A DNA stretch of 10,254 nt from JARRRL01 sp037380725 (GTDB taxonomy: Bacteria; Pseudomonadota; Gammaproteobacteria; Pseudomonadales; JANQJO01): assembly GCA_037380725.1 (NCBI GenBank), contig JARRRL010000238.1, positions 1 through 10,254 of the forward strand, in the 5' to 3' direction. The stretch's first letter is position 1; every line of letters starts with the position of its first letter. Of this stretch, positions 1 through 6,700 are shown piece by piece. The position numbers and the translations under genes are program-made. The notes beneath the pieces were generated by a model. The model ran no database searches. It saw nothing but the letters and a program-made list of their open reading frames with translations, and had not been told where the DNA came from.

Positions 1-508
1 GGAAAACAAACCGACAGAGCAGGCGTGGTACGCGTGGTTACAGCTAGCTCATGAACACATGCCAGCAGGCGCTCAATTGCGGAGTATTCGTTTTCCACCT
101 CAGATCGAAAGAACCCATCGCGACCGTTCATCCTTGCGCCCGAGCAACACACAAAGCAACACACAAGATGTGCTGGAATGGCGTTTTCTCACAGCAGACG
201 ATTGGTTTGGACTGGCTTCCAGCTCTGTTCGTTTTGTGGGACTTTCGGCTGATCGTTCGGCGATGCAGGTGGAAACAGCGCCGTTTTCAACGTTGTCATG
301 GGGTGCAAAAATATACACTCTGCTGAAGCCATTACATACAGGGCGTGATTTACCTGTTGTTTACGTATGGATCTTGTTCATCTTCAGTTTGTTGGGTACG
401 CTGACGGTGTTTTCTGCTTTGGTGAGTTTTGTGATAAAGGTGGGTATTGCTGTAAAAAAGCGCCAAGAGCACTTGATTCGGGCGATATGGATTTCATTAA
501 ATTATTAA
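1..508 (+). CDS. PepSY-associated transmembrane protein, C-terminal part (5' end outside window)
   Basis: The frame is open from base 2 to the TAA at 506-508, so the gene starts upstream; ATG codons inside it are unlikely to be the true start. The visible part begins with a PepSY-like pattern (a helix, then PAGAQLRSIRFPP, resembling 'pGA.v..I.fP') and continues through a polar stretch. It ends with the motif LKPLHTGRDLPVVYVWILF (about 322-378) followed by a single hydrophobic helix and a basic tail. A conserved 'lHtG' just before the last helix is typical of the PepSY-associated TM family of inner-membrane proteins, often linked to iron or siderophore handling and membrane redox chemistry. 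The reductase or transport role is not shown by this fragment. It contains a perfect 12-bp tandem duplication (143-166) giving SNTQSNTQ in a linker. Family call is fairly likely; exact function is unknown. Confidence 0.65.
   Translation, partial: ENKPTEQAWYAWLQLAHEHMPAGAQLRSIRFPPQIERTHRDRSSLRPSNTQSNTQDVLEWRFLTADDWFGLASSSVRFVGLSADRSAMQVETAPFSTLSWGAKIYTLLKPLHTGRDLPVVYVWILFIFSLLGTLTVFSALVSFVIKVGIAVKKRQEHLIRAIWISLNY
143..166. repeat. Perfect 12-bp tandem duplication
   Basis: The unit agcaacacacaa occurs twice head to tail (143-154 and 155-166) with no mismatch. It lies in frame inside the PepSY-type gene and adds one SNTQ unit, so it keeps the frame open. Confidence 0.9.
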
Positions 509-545
509 TCGATCAGCGCCGTTGGTTCACGGCGCGTGATCGATT
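507..545. terminator. Hairpin terminator between convergent genes, probably bidirectional
   Basis: The left arm 507-521 (aatcgatcagcgccg) pairs with the right arm 530-545, leaving one bulged base and an 8-base loop (ttggttca). The stem is about 15 bp and has a GC-rich core. The right side is followed by a short T-rich run and the left side is flanked by A/T-rich sequence. It starts at the stop codon of the PepSY-type gene and lies 24 bp beyond the end of the minus-strand gene, so it can serve both. Confidence 0.7.
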
Positions 546-568
546 TATTCAGACAAAAAATAATTACG

Positions 569-2098
569 TCACCCAGTGCGGCCCATGAACATCAAACTAT
601 GCCAGTTGTTTTTCAAGGATTGAAACAGCGAGCGTTGTTGAGGGTTTGTGGCAGCTTCCAGGGTTTCTATGCTGGCAACCGGGGGGGCGCTAGGAAGGCG
701 GCTGCTTGTCGGCTGGTTGCTAGCGGTCTGGGTGGTGACATCGAGGTTGGTATTGTTATCAATCGCCTTCTGGTTTTTATGATTGATATATTGCCGGGTA
801 GCGGCGACGACGTGAGCCGTCATACCGCTCAGCCAGAAACTGGCCAGAAAACCGTACATAACGGGCGGTACGAACGTGGAGAAGTCTTTTTGGTTCTGTG
901 CATGGCCGAGTCCATGTTGATTGTTGCTGTCAATGCTGTGTGAAGGTGCGGCGGCGGCAGTAACCAAACCCAAGAGGACGGAGACCATGGATGTGGCAAA
1001 TGCGGTATTCACAAACGAAGTCCAAAAAGCCGCATTGGCGTCATTATGGTGATCTTCACGCATGTCGGCGCGCACGGATCGCGCTAGAATGTCTTTGGGA
1101 TGGTCTGGATCCAGTGGCCATTTGTCAAGAAAAGTTTCTAAATCTTTTTCCGCTTTGCGCGCATAGCGGTAATCACGCGCCGCATGCCAGGCGTGTGGCA
1201 CTTCGGCGGCGGACATAGCCGATGCATAGACGAATGCTGTGGATAAGGCGAAACGGGGAATGTGCTGCCCGCCCATCTGCATAAAATGATCGAGACCGTT
1301 GAGCAACTGTGACCAGCCACCAATGTGCAATAACCATCTTTCTTGATTGATTTCTGACAGACTGTTCTTGATGCGCTGAGAGAACGTTTGGCGATTGAGT
1401 GAATCGTCCGATGATGTGCCAGACATCAAGGCTTGATAGGTTTGGGTCATCGAATTTTTCAGCGTATTAATGAAATCGCGCGCGGAGGTATTGGGTTTGG
1501 TTAAATAAATTTGCACCGCACTGAGTAGGGTAATCGAAGTGGCTGAAAGGGATCCCCACACCGGATCGTGTGAGTGACGAATCGTCACCGAATTAATATT
1601 GTCTGGTGATACAGTAAACGATTGCGTAGCGCCTGCGGCGAGAATGACCATCATTTTTTTGACGGCGCTGGGTATGGAATAGGCCAAATAATTATTTAAC
1701 TGCTTGGCGCCTTCATCCACGGTAACGCCTTCGGCAATATTGTGCGCTGCGCTGTGACTAAAATAGTCGATCAATTTGTTTTTAATGTCTTGCATGTGTT
1801 GAAGTTCGGTTCGCGATTCATCGAGCACCGATAGAATATGCGCGTAGCGGTTCACGCTGTTTTCCAGTAATACACACAATTTAAAGGCGATTTCTTCTGG
1901 ACGTTCGGATTCGGACAAGATGGCGCTAAGTTGCGCTCGATCGTCGGGTGAAAACACTTTTGGTATCGGGTTTCCCGTGGATTGGGCGTACAGTTCGTGA
2001 TGATTTTCTGAAAGGCTCTCGTGTGACGATGCGCCAAAACGCAAAACCGTCAGAACCAGATCGCGATACAAAGAATTTTTTATCGCTTGGTTTAACAA
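569..2098 (-). CDS. Unrecognised multi-helix membrane protein, C-terminal part of a frame-split gene
   Basis: This 509-residue reading frame opens at a TTG only two codons after an in-frame TAA, with no ATG or clear ribosome site near it. It is therefore probably not an independent gene but the continuation of the frame that starts at 2678. Residues 1-140 are mainly predicted helical and soluble. Hydrophobic stretches follow at about 144-162, 180-199, 281-303, 357-383 and 408-434, of which the last three are the best membrane segments. A Ser/Thr/Pro/Asn-rich tail (450-490) leads to the terminal sequence NNWHSLMFMGRTG. I recognise no catalytic motif or family. A disordered polar N-terminus followed by hairpin-like helices is also seen in some secreted effectors of type III or IV systems, but no secretion gene is nearby and this is only a guess. 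The end faces the hairpin at 507-545. Confidence 0.7.
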   Translation of the reverse strand: MLNQAIKNSLYRDLVLTVLRFGASSHESLSENHHELYAQSTGNPIPKVFSPDDRAQLSAILSESERPEEIAFKLCVLLENSVNRYAHILSVLDESRTELQHMQDIKNKLIDYFSHSAAHNIAEGVTVDEGAKQLNNYLAYSIPSAVKKMMVILAAGATQSFTVSPDNINSVTIRHSHDPVWGSLSATSITLLSAVQIYLTKPNTSARDFINTLKNSMTQTYQALMSGTSSDDSLNRQTFSQRIKNSLSEINQERWLLHIGGWSQLLNGLDHFMQMGGQHIPRFALSTAFVYASAMSAAEVPHAWHAARDYRYARKAEKDLETFLDKWPLDPDHPKDILARSVRADMREDHHNDANAAFWTSFVNTAFATSMVSVLLGLVTAAAAPSHSIDSNNQHGLGHAQNQKDFSTFVPPVMYGFLASFWLSGMTAHVVAATRQYINHKNQKAIDNNTNLDVTTQTASNQPTSSRLPSAPPVASIETLEAATNPQQRSLFQSLKNNWHSLMFMGRTG

Positions 2099-2678
2099 AC
2101 TTTAAATAATACAGTTCACGCTCCGTGGCTGTCAGTGAGAGCGCCGAATTGTGGGACGTTTCGTGAAACGTTTCGGGTAGCGAGGACGCGTGCTGTGCTG
2201 TGGAATGGTGAGGAAAGCCGCGCATAAAAAGATTATGCCAGTGGTGGCGGAAGTGCTGATTGGAAGACTCAGTGTTCTGGTTCGTATGGGGCGTTTCGAT
2301 CGTCAATTCGTCAATGCTGCTGCTTTTATCTAAACGATTGCTGGTATTGCTACTGATATTATTACTGGCAGTACTACTCTCAGTACTACTCTCAGTATTA
2401 TCAACGGCACTGCTAATAGTATTATTAGCGGCGTCGTTGGCATTACGACTTCCACCGTTATCACCGTTTTTTAAAGCGTGTGATGTTGGTTCAATTTCGG
2501 GCGCAATTGAGGCATGCTGGAGACGCGTGTCTGCCGTGCATTCTCGCATCAAGTTCGCCTCCTGATGATTGCGCTGGCGAGGCTGATCGGGTGCTATAGA
2601 ATCGTGCAGGGGTGTCGACGTGCCGCCTGAAGTGAATGCAGGGGCTGAAGACGATCGGGTAAGACGGCACTCAGGCAT
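1926..2678 (-). CDS. Ser/Asn-rich disordered protein, N-terminal part of the frame-split membrane protein gene
   Basis: The frame starts at ATG 2676-2678 with an AGGAA ribosome site at 2685-2689, 6 bases away. A second in-frame ATG at 2547-2549 (residue 44) has a perfect AGGAGG at 2558-2563, spaced 8 bases, so two proteins or a later true start are possible. Residues 1-180 are low complexity and rich in Ser, Asn, Thr and His, with a NTESSTESSTASNN run made by a 12-bp duplication. The part up to about residue 194 (...SLTATERELYYLKF) reads like normal protein. After it this frame becomes basic and atypical, while the +1 frame, starting NQAIKNSLYRDLVLTVL, reads well. Joining the frames near 2095-2100 would give a protein of about 700 residues. 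No known recoding signal is obvious there, so an indel (mutation or sequence error) is my preferred explanation. Confidence 0.6.
   Translation of the reverse strand: MPECRLTRSSSAPAFTSGGTSTPLHDSIAPDQPRQRNHQEANLMRECTADTRLQHASIAPEIEPTSHALKNGDNGGSRNANDAANNTISSAVDNTESSTESSTASNNISSNTSNRLDKSSSIDELTIETPHTNQNTESSNQHFRHHWHNLFMRGFPHHSTAQHASSLPETFHETSHNSALSLTATERELYYLKFVKPSDKKFFVSRSGSDGFAFWRIVTREPFRKSSRTVRPIHGKPDTKSVFTRRSSAT
2369..2397. repeat. 12-bp tandem duplication with partial third copy
   Basis: The unit cagtactactct is present twice exactly (2369-2380, 2381-2392) and then starts a third copy (cagta). On the coding minus strand it gives ESST ESST. The flanking sequence is full of related tac/tat/agt triplets, which suggests older rounds of the same slippage. 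Confidence 0.9.
2558..2563 (-). promoter_or_regulatory. Perfect AGGAGG ribosome site before an internal ATG
   Basis: On the minus strand AGGAGG is followed by 8 bases and then ATG at 2549-2547. This is the strongest ribosome site in the window, better than the one used by the first ATG at 2678. It may mark the real start of the Ser/Asn-rich protein, removing the first 43 residues. Confidence 0.45.
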
Positions 2679-2951
2679 AATAACTTCCTAATTTTAATAA
2701 AATTGAGCATGCTTTAAAACTGGAACGACCAGTAAAGACCAAAGAGCGGGCCAATGGTACTATATTGATATTATTTTTCAATCTGATTTTTCATTATATG
2801 ACATAGGATGCTGATTTGAACTGGCGTAAAAAAGGAGAGGGGGAACGTGTCAATCACGGTTTTAGGTTTTGCTCTAGGTTTAAGGGAATGCTATTTCTAT
2901 ATTTAAGCCTGATTACGCGACATCAGATTTTTAAATGAATACTTATGAACC
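2679..2951. other. Divergent intergenic region between the membrane-protein gene and tmcA
   Basis: This A/T-rich region of about 270 bp must hold the promoters of both divergent genes, but I cannot fix a convincing -35/-10 pair. It includes a purine run (2831-2843, aaaggagaggggg) resembling a ribosome site. A GTG at 2847 follows and opens a 19-codon frame to TAA at 2904-2906, with a hydrophobic product. This could be a leader peptide or chance. Confidence 0.4.
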
Positions 2952-3691
2952 ATGATGGAGCTAAGAATGCCTTGTTGTAAAACAATCGTTTGGAATAAAG
3001 GGTGTCGACGGTTTTGCTGGTTGCCGGGTGGCGTTCGTCAGGGCTTGGCGCAGCTGCAGGCACGATGGGGAGAGGGCGCGTTTTCGACGCCTGTTGCTGC
3101 ACGTGAATCCATTCAGGTTTTTGAACAGAATTTACGCAGCGTGTTTTATGGTATTACTGAATCCGATTGGGTCTCGAGTGGTCCCATGCCATGGCCGGGG
3201 GAGGCACCATGGGTCTTTTCGACCACTTCTGCCGCCAGCCAATTGACGGCGGTCTTGGGTGGTGAATTTGATGTGCTTGTTTTTAATGCTTGGGCTGGTT
3301 TCCATCCCGATCGGTTTGCGATGTTGTGTGGTGTTGTGCGTGGAGGGGGATGCATAGTGCTCATTACACCGGAACCAGAGCAGTGGCCGAATTTTCCTGA
3401 TCCAGAATACGATCGCTTGATTGGATTACTTGATGTTGAACGTGATGCGTCGTTTCACCTGAACGTATTCAGCCCCTACTTATACCGCTTGGTGCGCCAA
3501 CTCCGTGACGAAGTCGCGGGGGGGCGCGTACTGTGCGGTGATGTACCGCAGTACTTGCCTGCTCATCAAGCAACCGCTCATAAAAAACAAACAGCACTCA
3601 GTCCTACGCTGACACAACATCAGGTTATCGTGGCTCTGGTTGAGCAGGTTGAACGTTTTGCGATTGGGCAGTTTGGCGCCGAATATACTGA

Positions 3692-3733
3692 TTTTCAGTG
3701 TAATAGTTTTGGTTTGCAGTGTAATAGTTTACC
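3692..3733. repeat. 21-bp imperfect tandem duplication in tmcA
   Basis: The 14-base core cagtgtaatagttt occurs at 3696-3709 and again at 3717-3730, a period of 21. It encodes FQCNSFG then LQCNSLP, an extra heptapeptide about 7 residues before the Walker A loop. The frame is kept. Confidence 0.85.
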
Positions 3734-3911
3734 GCCATTGGGCATGATCCAAGGTGCGCGTGGACGCGGAAAATCGCAGGTGTTGGCGTGGTTGATCGAG
3801 GCATTTCTAGCGTCAAGCGCAGTTCGAACGGTTCACCTGTTGGCCCCTCACGCTGAGGCAATGGCAACAATTCGTCGTTTCTTTCAAGATCGAGGTGTTG
3901 CGCCAACTTAT

Positions 3912-3947
3912 ATAAATACGTCGAGTAAAATCAATGCATCGAGTAAA
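3912..3947. repeat. 18-bp imperfect tandem duplication in tmcA
   Basis: The segments 3912-3929 and 3930-3947 match at 15 of 18 positions and encode INTSSK then INASSK. The ATPase domain gains one hexapeptide with the frame kept. Confidence 0.75.
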
Positions 3948-5197
3948 TGGATCGTGTGGGAGAACGTGCAGACGGCATTGAGTCGTTTGCCCTTGCACAC
4001 TTCTTGTTCAACAGATAATGAAGCGTGGCGTGATGTTCTGCTTGTTGAGGAAGCTGCCACCATACCATTTCCTCATTTGCAGAAACTGGCTCAATTTTCA
4101 GGTAGCCTTATTGTCGCCTCGACCACACAAGGGTACGAAGGCAGTGGTCGGATTTTGGCGGTGCGCTTGCAGGAATGGGCGTATGCACAAGCGCGAACGG
4201 TGAGTGTTCACACGCTTATTGAGCCGTTGAGATGGGGCCTCAATGACCCCGCCGAGACCTGTGTGAATCGCCTATTACTCCTCAGCGATATGGAGAACGG
4301 TGATGCAACAGAGCGTTTCGCGGCGATCGCACGAAGCGCGGTTTCCTCAGTGCGGTACACGTGGCACAGTTCGTCAAATTTGATGCAAGCACAACATGAG
4401 GATTGCTTAGCGTCGTTGTGGTCTTTGTTGTATGGAGCTCATTATCGTACGCGCCCATCCGATTTGCGCGCTTTGCTGGATCAACCGGATGTGTACGTAC
4501 TCATGGCGCATGACGGCAACCACTGTGTGGGGGCGGCGTGGTTTGTATTGGAAGGACCCTTTTCAGACCGCTTGCAGCAGGAGATGTGCCACAATCGACG
4601 ACGCCCACGCGGGCATATACTGCCGCAAATTTGGGCTTTGCGCTTGGGAGTTCGCCCCGCTTTGGGGTGGCGACACGCGCGTTGCGTGCGTATTGCGGTT
4701 GCCCCGTCAGCGCGTCAGCAAGGCGTGGGACGTGGCTTACTGGAAACCGCAAAAACTTTTTTCAATTTTGGCTTCGTTGTGGGTTTACACCGATTCGGTA
4801 TGGTGTTGCTCGCAACGCGCGCTCGGGTACCTCGAGTGTGATGGTGTATGTCGGGTTTACGGATACCCTGCGCGCTAAGGTTGCGGCTCAGCGCCGTGTT
4901 CTGCTTGCGCAGTTACCGTGGTTGCAGCACTATTTCTTGGAGGCAGACTGGCTTTTGGAGGCAGCACGGGCAGCTGGGTTTGCGGATACCTTGACGGATC
5001 TCTGTTTGGCGGATCGTCGCGTATTGGCGCGATTGCACGCGGTTTGTGAATCAGAGGAGGCGGTGGTGCGCGAACGACTCCGGGCGTACGCGCGCGGTAC
5101 AGCGAGCGACAGTGATGTGGCTGGTTTGTTACAAATCGTGACGGACACAGCGCCGTGCTGTGAGAAGGTGGACGAATGCGTATTGGAACGAAATCGG

Positions 5198-6247
5198 TTA
5201 ATGTAAATAAATACGATACAGGTAAAAGGGAATCGGGGTTTTGCTGGGTACGGTAAACAGAAAAATTTTCCGAATGTGCGATAAGTTGAGTGCTTGCGGA
5301 TTGTTGCTATTTTTACGTAGATTCTTCAAAGGAATGGAAAGATGATTTAGGCCCGATTTGAGTTCAAATTCGCGGTTGAAACGATCTTGATGGCGATGGG
5401 TGGACGATGCATCATCGATGCGTAAGCTGATGATTTGGTCTTGATCGGTGCTTAAAAAAATTTCTAATTTTTCGTAGCCGCGCCAAGTATCAACACCAAA
5501 AATTTGTCCCAGTCCAGACCAAGATTGTGCTGCTGGGTCGACGCGTATGCAATGCTTCGGAGCGGGTTCGGCATCGAAGCTTGTGTTCAGGGCGAGTGGA
5601 CAGGGCACAACGCTGAGTACAGTTTGATCATTTTTGTATTGTGGATCTCTTTGAGGTAGTGGGAACCAGTGCAAAGGCGAGTGCGGGAGTTCGTGTGTGC
5701 TCAACAAAGGAAATACACGGTGCTTGAGCGCCAGGATTTGGCCTGCTGCATAAATGGGCCTTAACAGATACACACTGATTGCACTAAACGCGCTTATAAA
5801 CAGCACGGTGAGCAACGCCGCCTTGATGCGAGGTTTAGGTTGCATTCGATTAAGGTGGATCAGATAAAGAAGCCAAAATCCGAGAAACGCACCGGAACCG
5901 CTGATCATCAAGTCACTCCACGTAGCGCTGCGCTGCAACAGCGGTTGAGTGAGTTCCACAAAAATGGCGATGACCCAACACATCAACAGTGGTGCAAAAA
6001 GGGTGAGACGTGCTGCCAGCGCAGATGAAAAGCGAGGAGGAAGTGTAAAAATAAAACAGCGTTGCCCAATGAAGTAGAGCAACATAAACACAGGGAAATG
6101 TAGAAAATTAAAGACAGTCATAATTAATCCCCGAAAACCGGAATCGGGGAATCGAATGAATGCGCCAATCACAAATATCAACGCAAACACGCTAAGCAAT
6201 AGGCGTTCGAGACGAGTCAAAGCTGGATTAATGGAAATAAAGCGCAT
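5198..6247 (-). CDS. VanZ-like membrane protein with C-terminal beta-rich domain
   Basis: This intact 349-residue protein has five predicted membrane helices: about 14-32, 44-62, 79-97, 113-131 and 142-162. The VanZ family pattern is visible: NFLHFPVF (47-54), then ELTQPLLQRSATWSDLMISG (98-117) followed by SGAFLGF, matching the family's 'E..Q......R..s..Dl..n..Ga.lG'. Residues 165-349 form a periplasmic or exported domain with alternating hydrophobic strands (SWSGLGQIFG, KLEIFLSTDQDQIISLRI, NREFELKSGLNHLSIPL, FYLYRIYL). These suggest a jelly-roll, possibly carbohydrate-binding. VanZ homologues are named after a teicoplanin-resistance protein, but most have no proven role; here a cell-envelope or polysaccharide role is an inference. 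The start at 6247 has only a weak ribosome site. Its stop overlaps the end of tmcA by 9 bp, tail to tail, and I see no terminator between them. Confidence 0.82.
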   Translation of the reverse strand: MRFISINPALTRLERLLLSVFALIFVIGAFIRFPDSGFRGLIMTVFNFLHFPVFMLLYFIGQRCFIFTLPPRFSSALAARLTLFAPLLMCWVIAIFVELTQPLLQRSATWSDLMISGSGAFLGFWLLYLIHLNRMQPKPRIKAALLTVLFISAFSAISVYLLRPIYAAGQILALKHRVFPLLSTHELPHSPLHWFPLPQRDPQYKNDQTVLSVVPCPLALNTSFDAEPAPKHCIRVDPAAQSWSGLGQIFGVDTWRGYEKLEIFLSTDQDQIISLRIDDASSTHRHQDRFNREFELKSGLNHLSIPLKNLRKNSNNPQALNLSHIRKIFLFTVPSKTPIPFYLYRIYLH

Positions 6248-6323
6248 TCAAATAACCGGCGTGAGAGTTGGATAAAAGCAATGTTAATATTAAACCGAGT
6301 TAGGTTGAGCGACACCGAAACGA

Positions 6324-6357
6324 ATATAGTTTCATAACAAATATAGTTTCATAACAA
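6324..6357. repeat. Perfect 17-bp tandem duplication
   Basis: The unit atatagtttcataacaa is found at 6324-6340 and 6341-6357 without mismatch. It is non-coding, and the period is not a multiple of three. Confidence 0.95.
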
Positions 6358-6412
6358 TTGTGATTGTATACGCACATTTATACACGTGTGAGTTGTACTC
6401 GCGTGCTTAAAC

Positions 6413-6438
6413 GGATTCATAGGCCCGATTCATAGGCC
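6413..6438. repeat. 13-bp tandem duplication
   Basis: The 12-base core gattcataggcc occurs at 6414-6425 and 6427-6438 with a period of 13 and one differing base. It is non-coding. Confidence 0.9.
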
Positions 6439-6492
6439 GCACGCAAAGTGATAAGCCTAGCATATTCAAAGATGCCGATCATACCTTTTTCT

Positions 6493-6540
6493 TCTTTGAA
6501 GAGTACGGTCTTTGAAAAACAAGATCTTTGAAAAACAGGG
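6493..6540. repeat. Three tandem copies of a 16-bp unit
   Basis: Copies at 6493-6508, 6509-6524 and 6525-6540 all begin with tctttgaa. The second and third match at 14 of 16 bases, and the first has diverged more (11 of 16 against the second). This gradient suggests an older duplication followed by a recent one. Confidence 0.85.
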
Positions 6541-6700
6541 TGTGCTTGTGCAAACATCGTTACCGTGCTTAGATCAGAAAAATCTGTACTTGAGTCAGAT
6601 GTTCGAGCCGTGCCCGCTGAGCCAAGAAAAACAGCGATCTATCTGATAATATGGAAACATAGGACCTAGATTATAGATATAGCCGAAAGAAGGATACTGG

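Larger units (their letters stand above)
2967..5206 (+). pseudogene. tmcA: tRNA(Met) cytidine acetyltransferase, frame-disrupted in the acetyltransferase domain
   Basis: TmcA uses ATP and acetyl-CoA to make N4-acetylcytidine at the wobble base of elongator tRNA(Met). I place the start at ATG 2967 because GGAG (2957-2960) sits 6 bases before it; the in-frame ATGs at 2952 and 2955 lack such a site. Domains in order: N-terminal TmcA domain; helicase-like ATPase with Walker A GARGRGKS (residues 263-270), Walker-B-like LLVEEAATIP (near 358-367; E where the family usually has D) and motif QGYEGSGR; then GNAT acetyltransferase with GAHYRTRPSDLR, RRRPRG and the acetyl-CoA loop RQQGVGRG (583-590). Near 4755 the frame changes. 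The first frame stops at 4841 with no family match, while the other frame resumes with NFFQFWLRCGFTPIRYG, matching E. coli LWRFWQRCGF. Compared with E. coli, about 16 residues (the DYLSVSFGYTG segment) are missing at the junction. The C-terminal tRNA-binding part then runs to TAA 5204-5206. Identity is very likely; acetyltransferase function is probably lost. Confidence 0.88.
6248..6700. other. Intergenic region rich in short tandem duplications
   Basis: About 450 bp separate the divergent VanZ-like and cytochrome genes. I find no coding frame in it. It contains three independent tandem repeats with periods of 17, 13 and 16 bp (listed separately), all inside 6324-6540. Promoters for both genes should be here. 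A gataat at about 6644-6649 could be a -10 element for the cytochrome gene, but no -35 fits. Confidence 0.6.

Noticed and set aside
2260..2565. Plus-strand frame encoding a Leu/Val/Ser-rich, membrane-like 101-residue peptide
   Set aside because: It is the reverse reading of the Ser/Asn-rich low-complexity region, whose repeated agt/act triplets produce artificial hydrophobic runs. No ribosome site or homology seen.
2765..2800. TTGATA as a -35 element upstream of tmcA
   Set aside because: No acceptable -10 hexamer at 16-18 bases; the region is merely A/T-rich.
4432..4878. Plus-strand 148-codon frame inside tmcA
   Set aside because: It lies over conserved tmcA motifs in the correct frame and has no recognisable protein features; it is a shadow.
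4937..4972. Repeat of ttggaggcag 18 bp apart in tmcA
   Set aside because: Only the 10-base core matches and LLEA-type helical repeats are common, so I did not count it with the clear duplications.
6124..6150. Inverted repeat (aatccccga ... tcggggaat) in the VanZ-like gene
   Set aside because: It is short, lies within coding sequence for PDSGFRG, and is not followed by a T-run, so a terminator or operator call is not supported.
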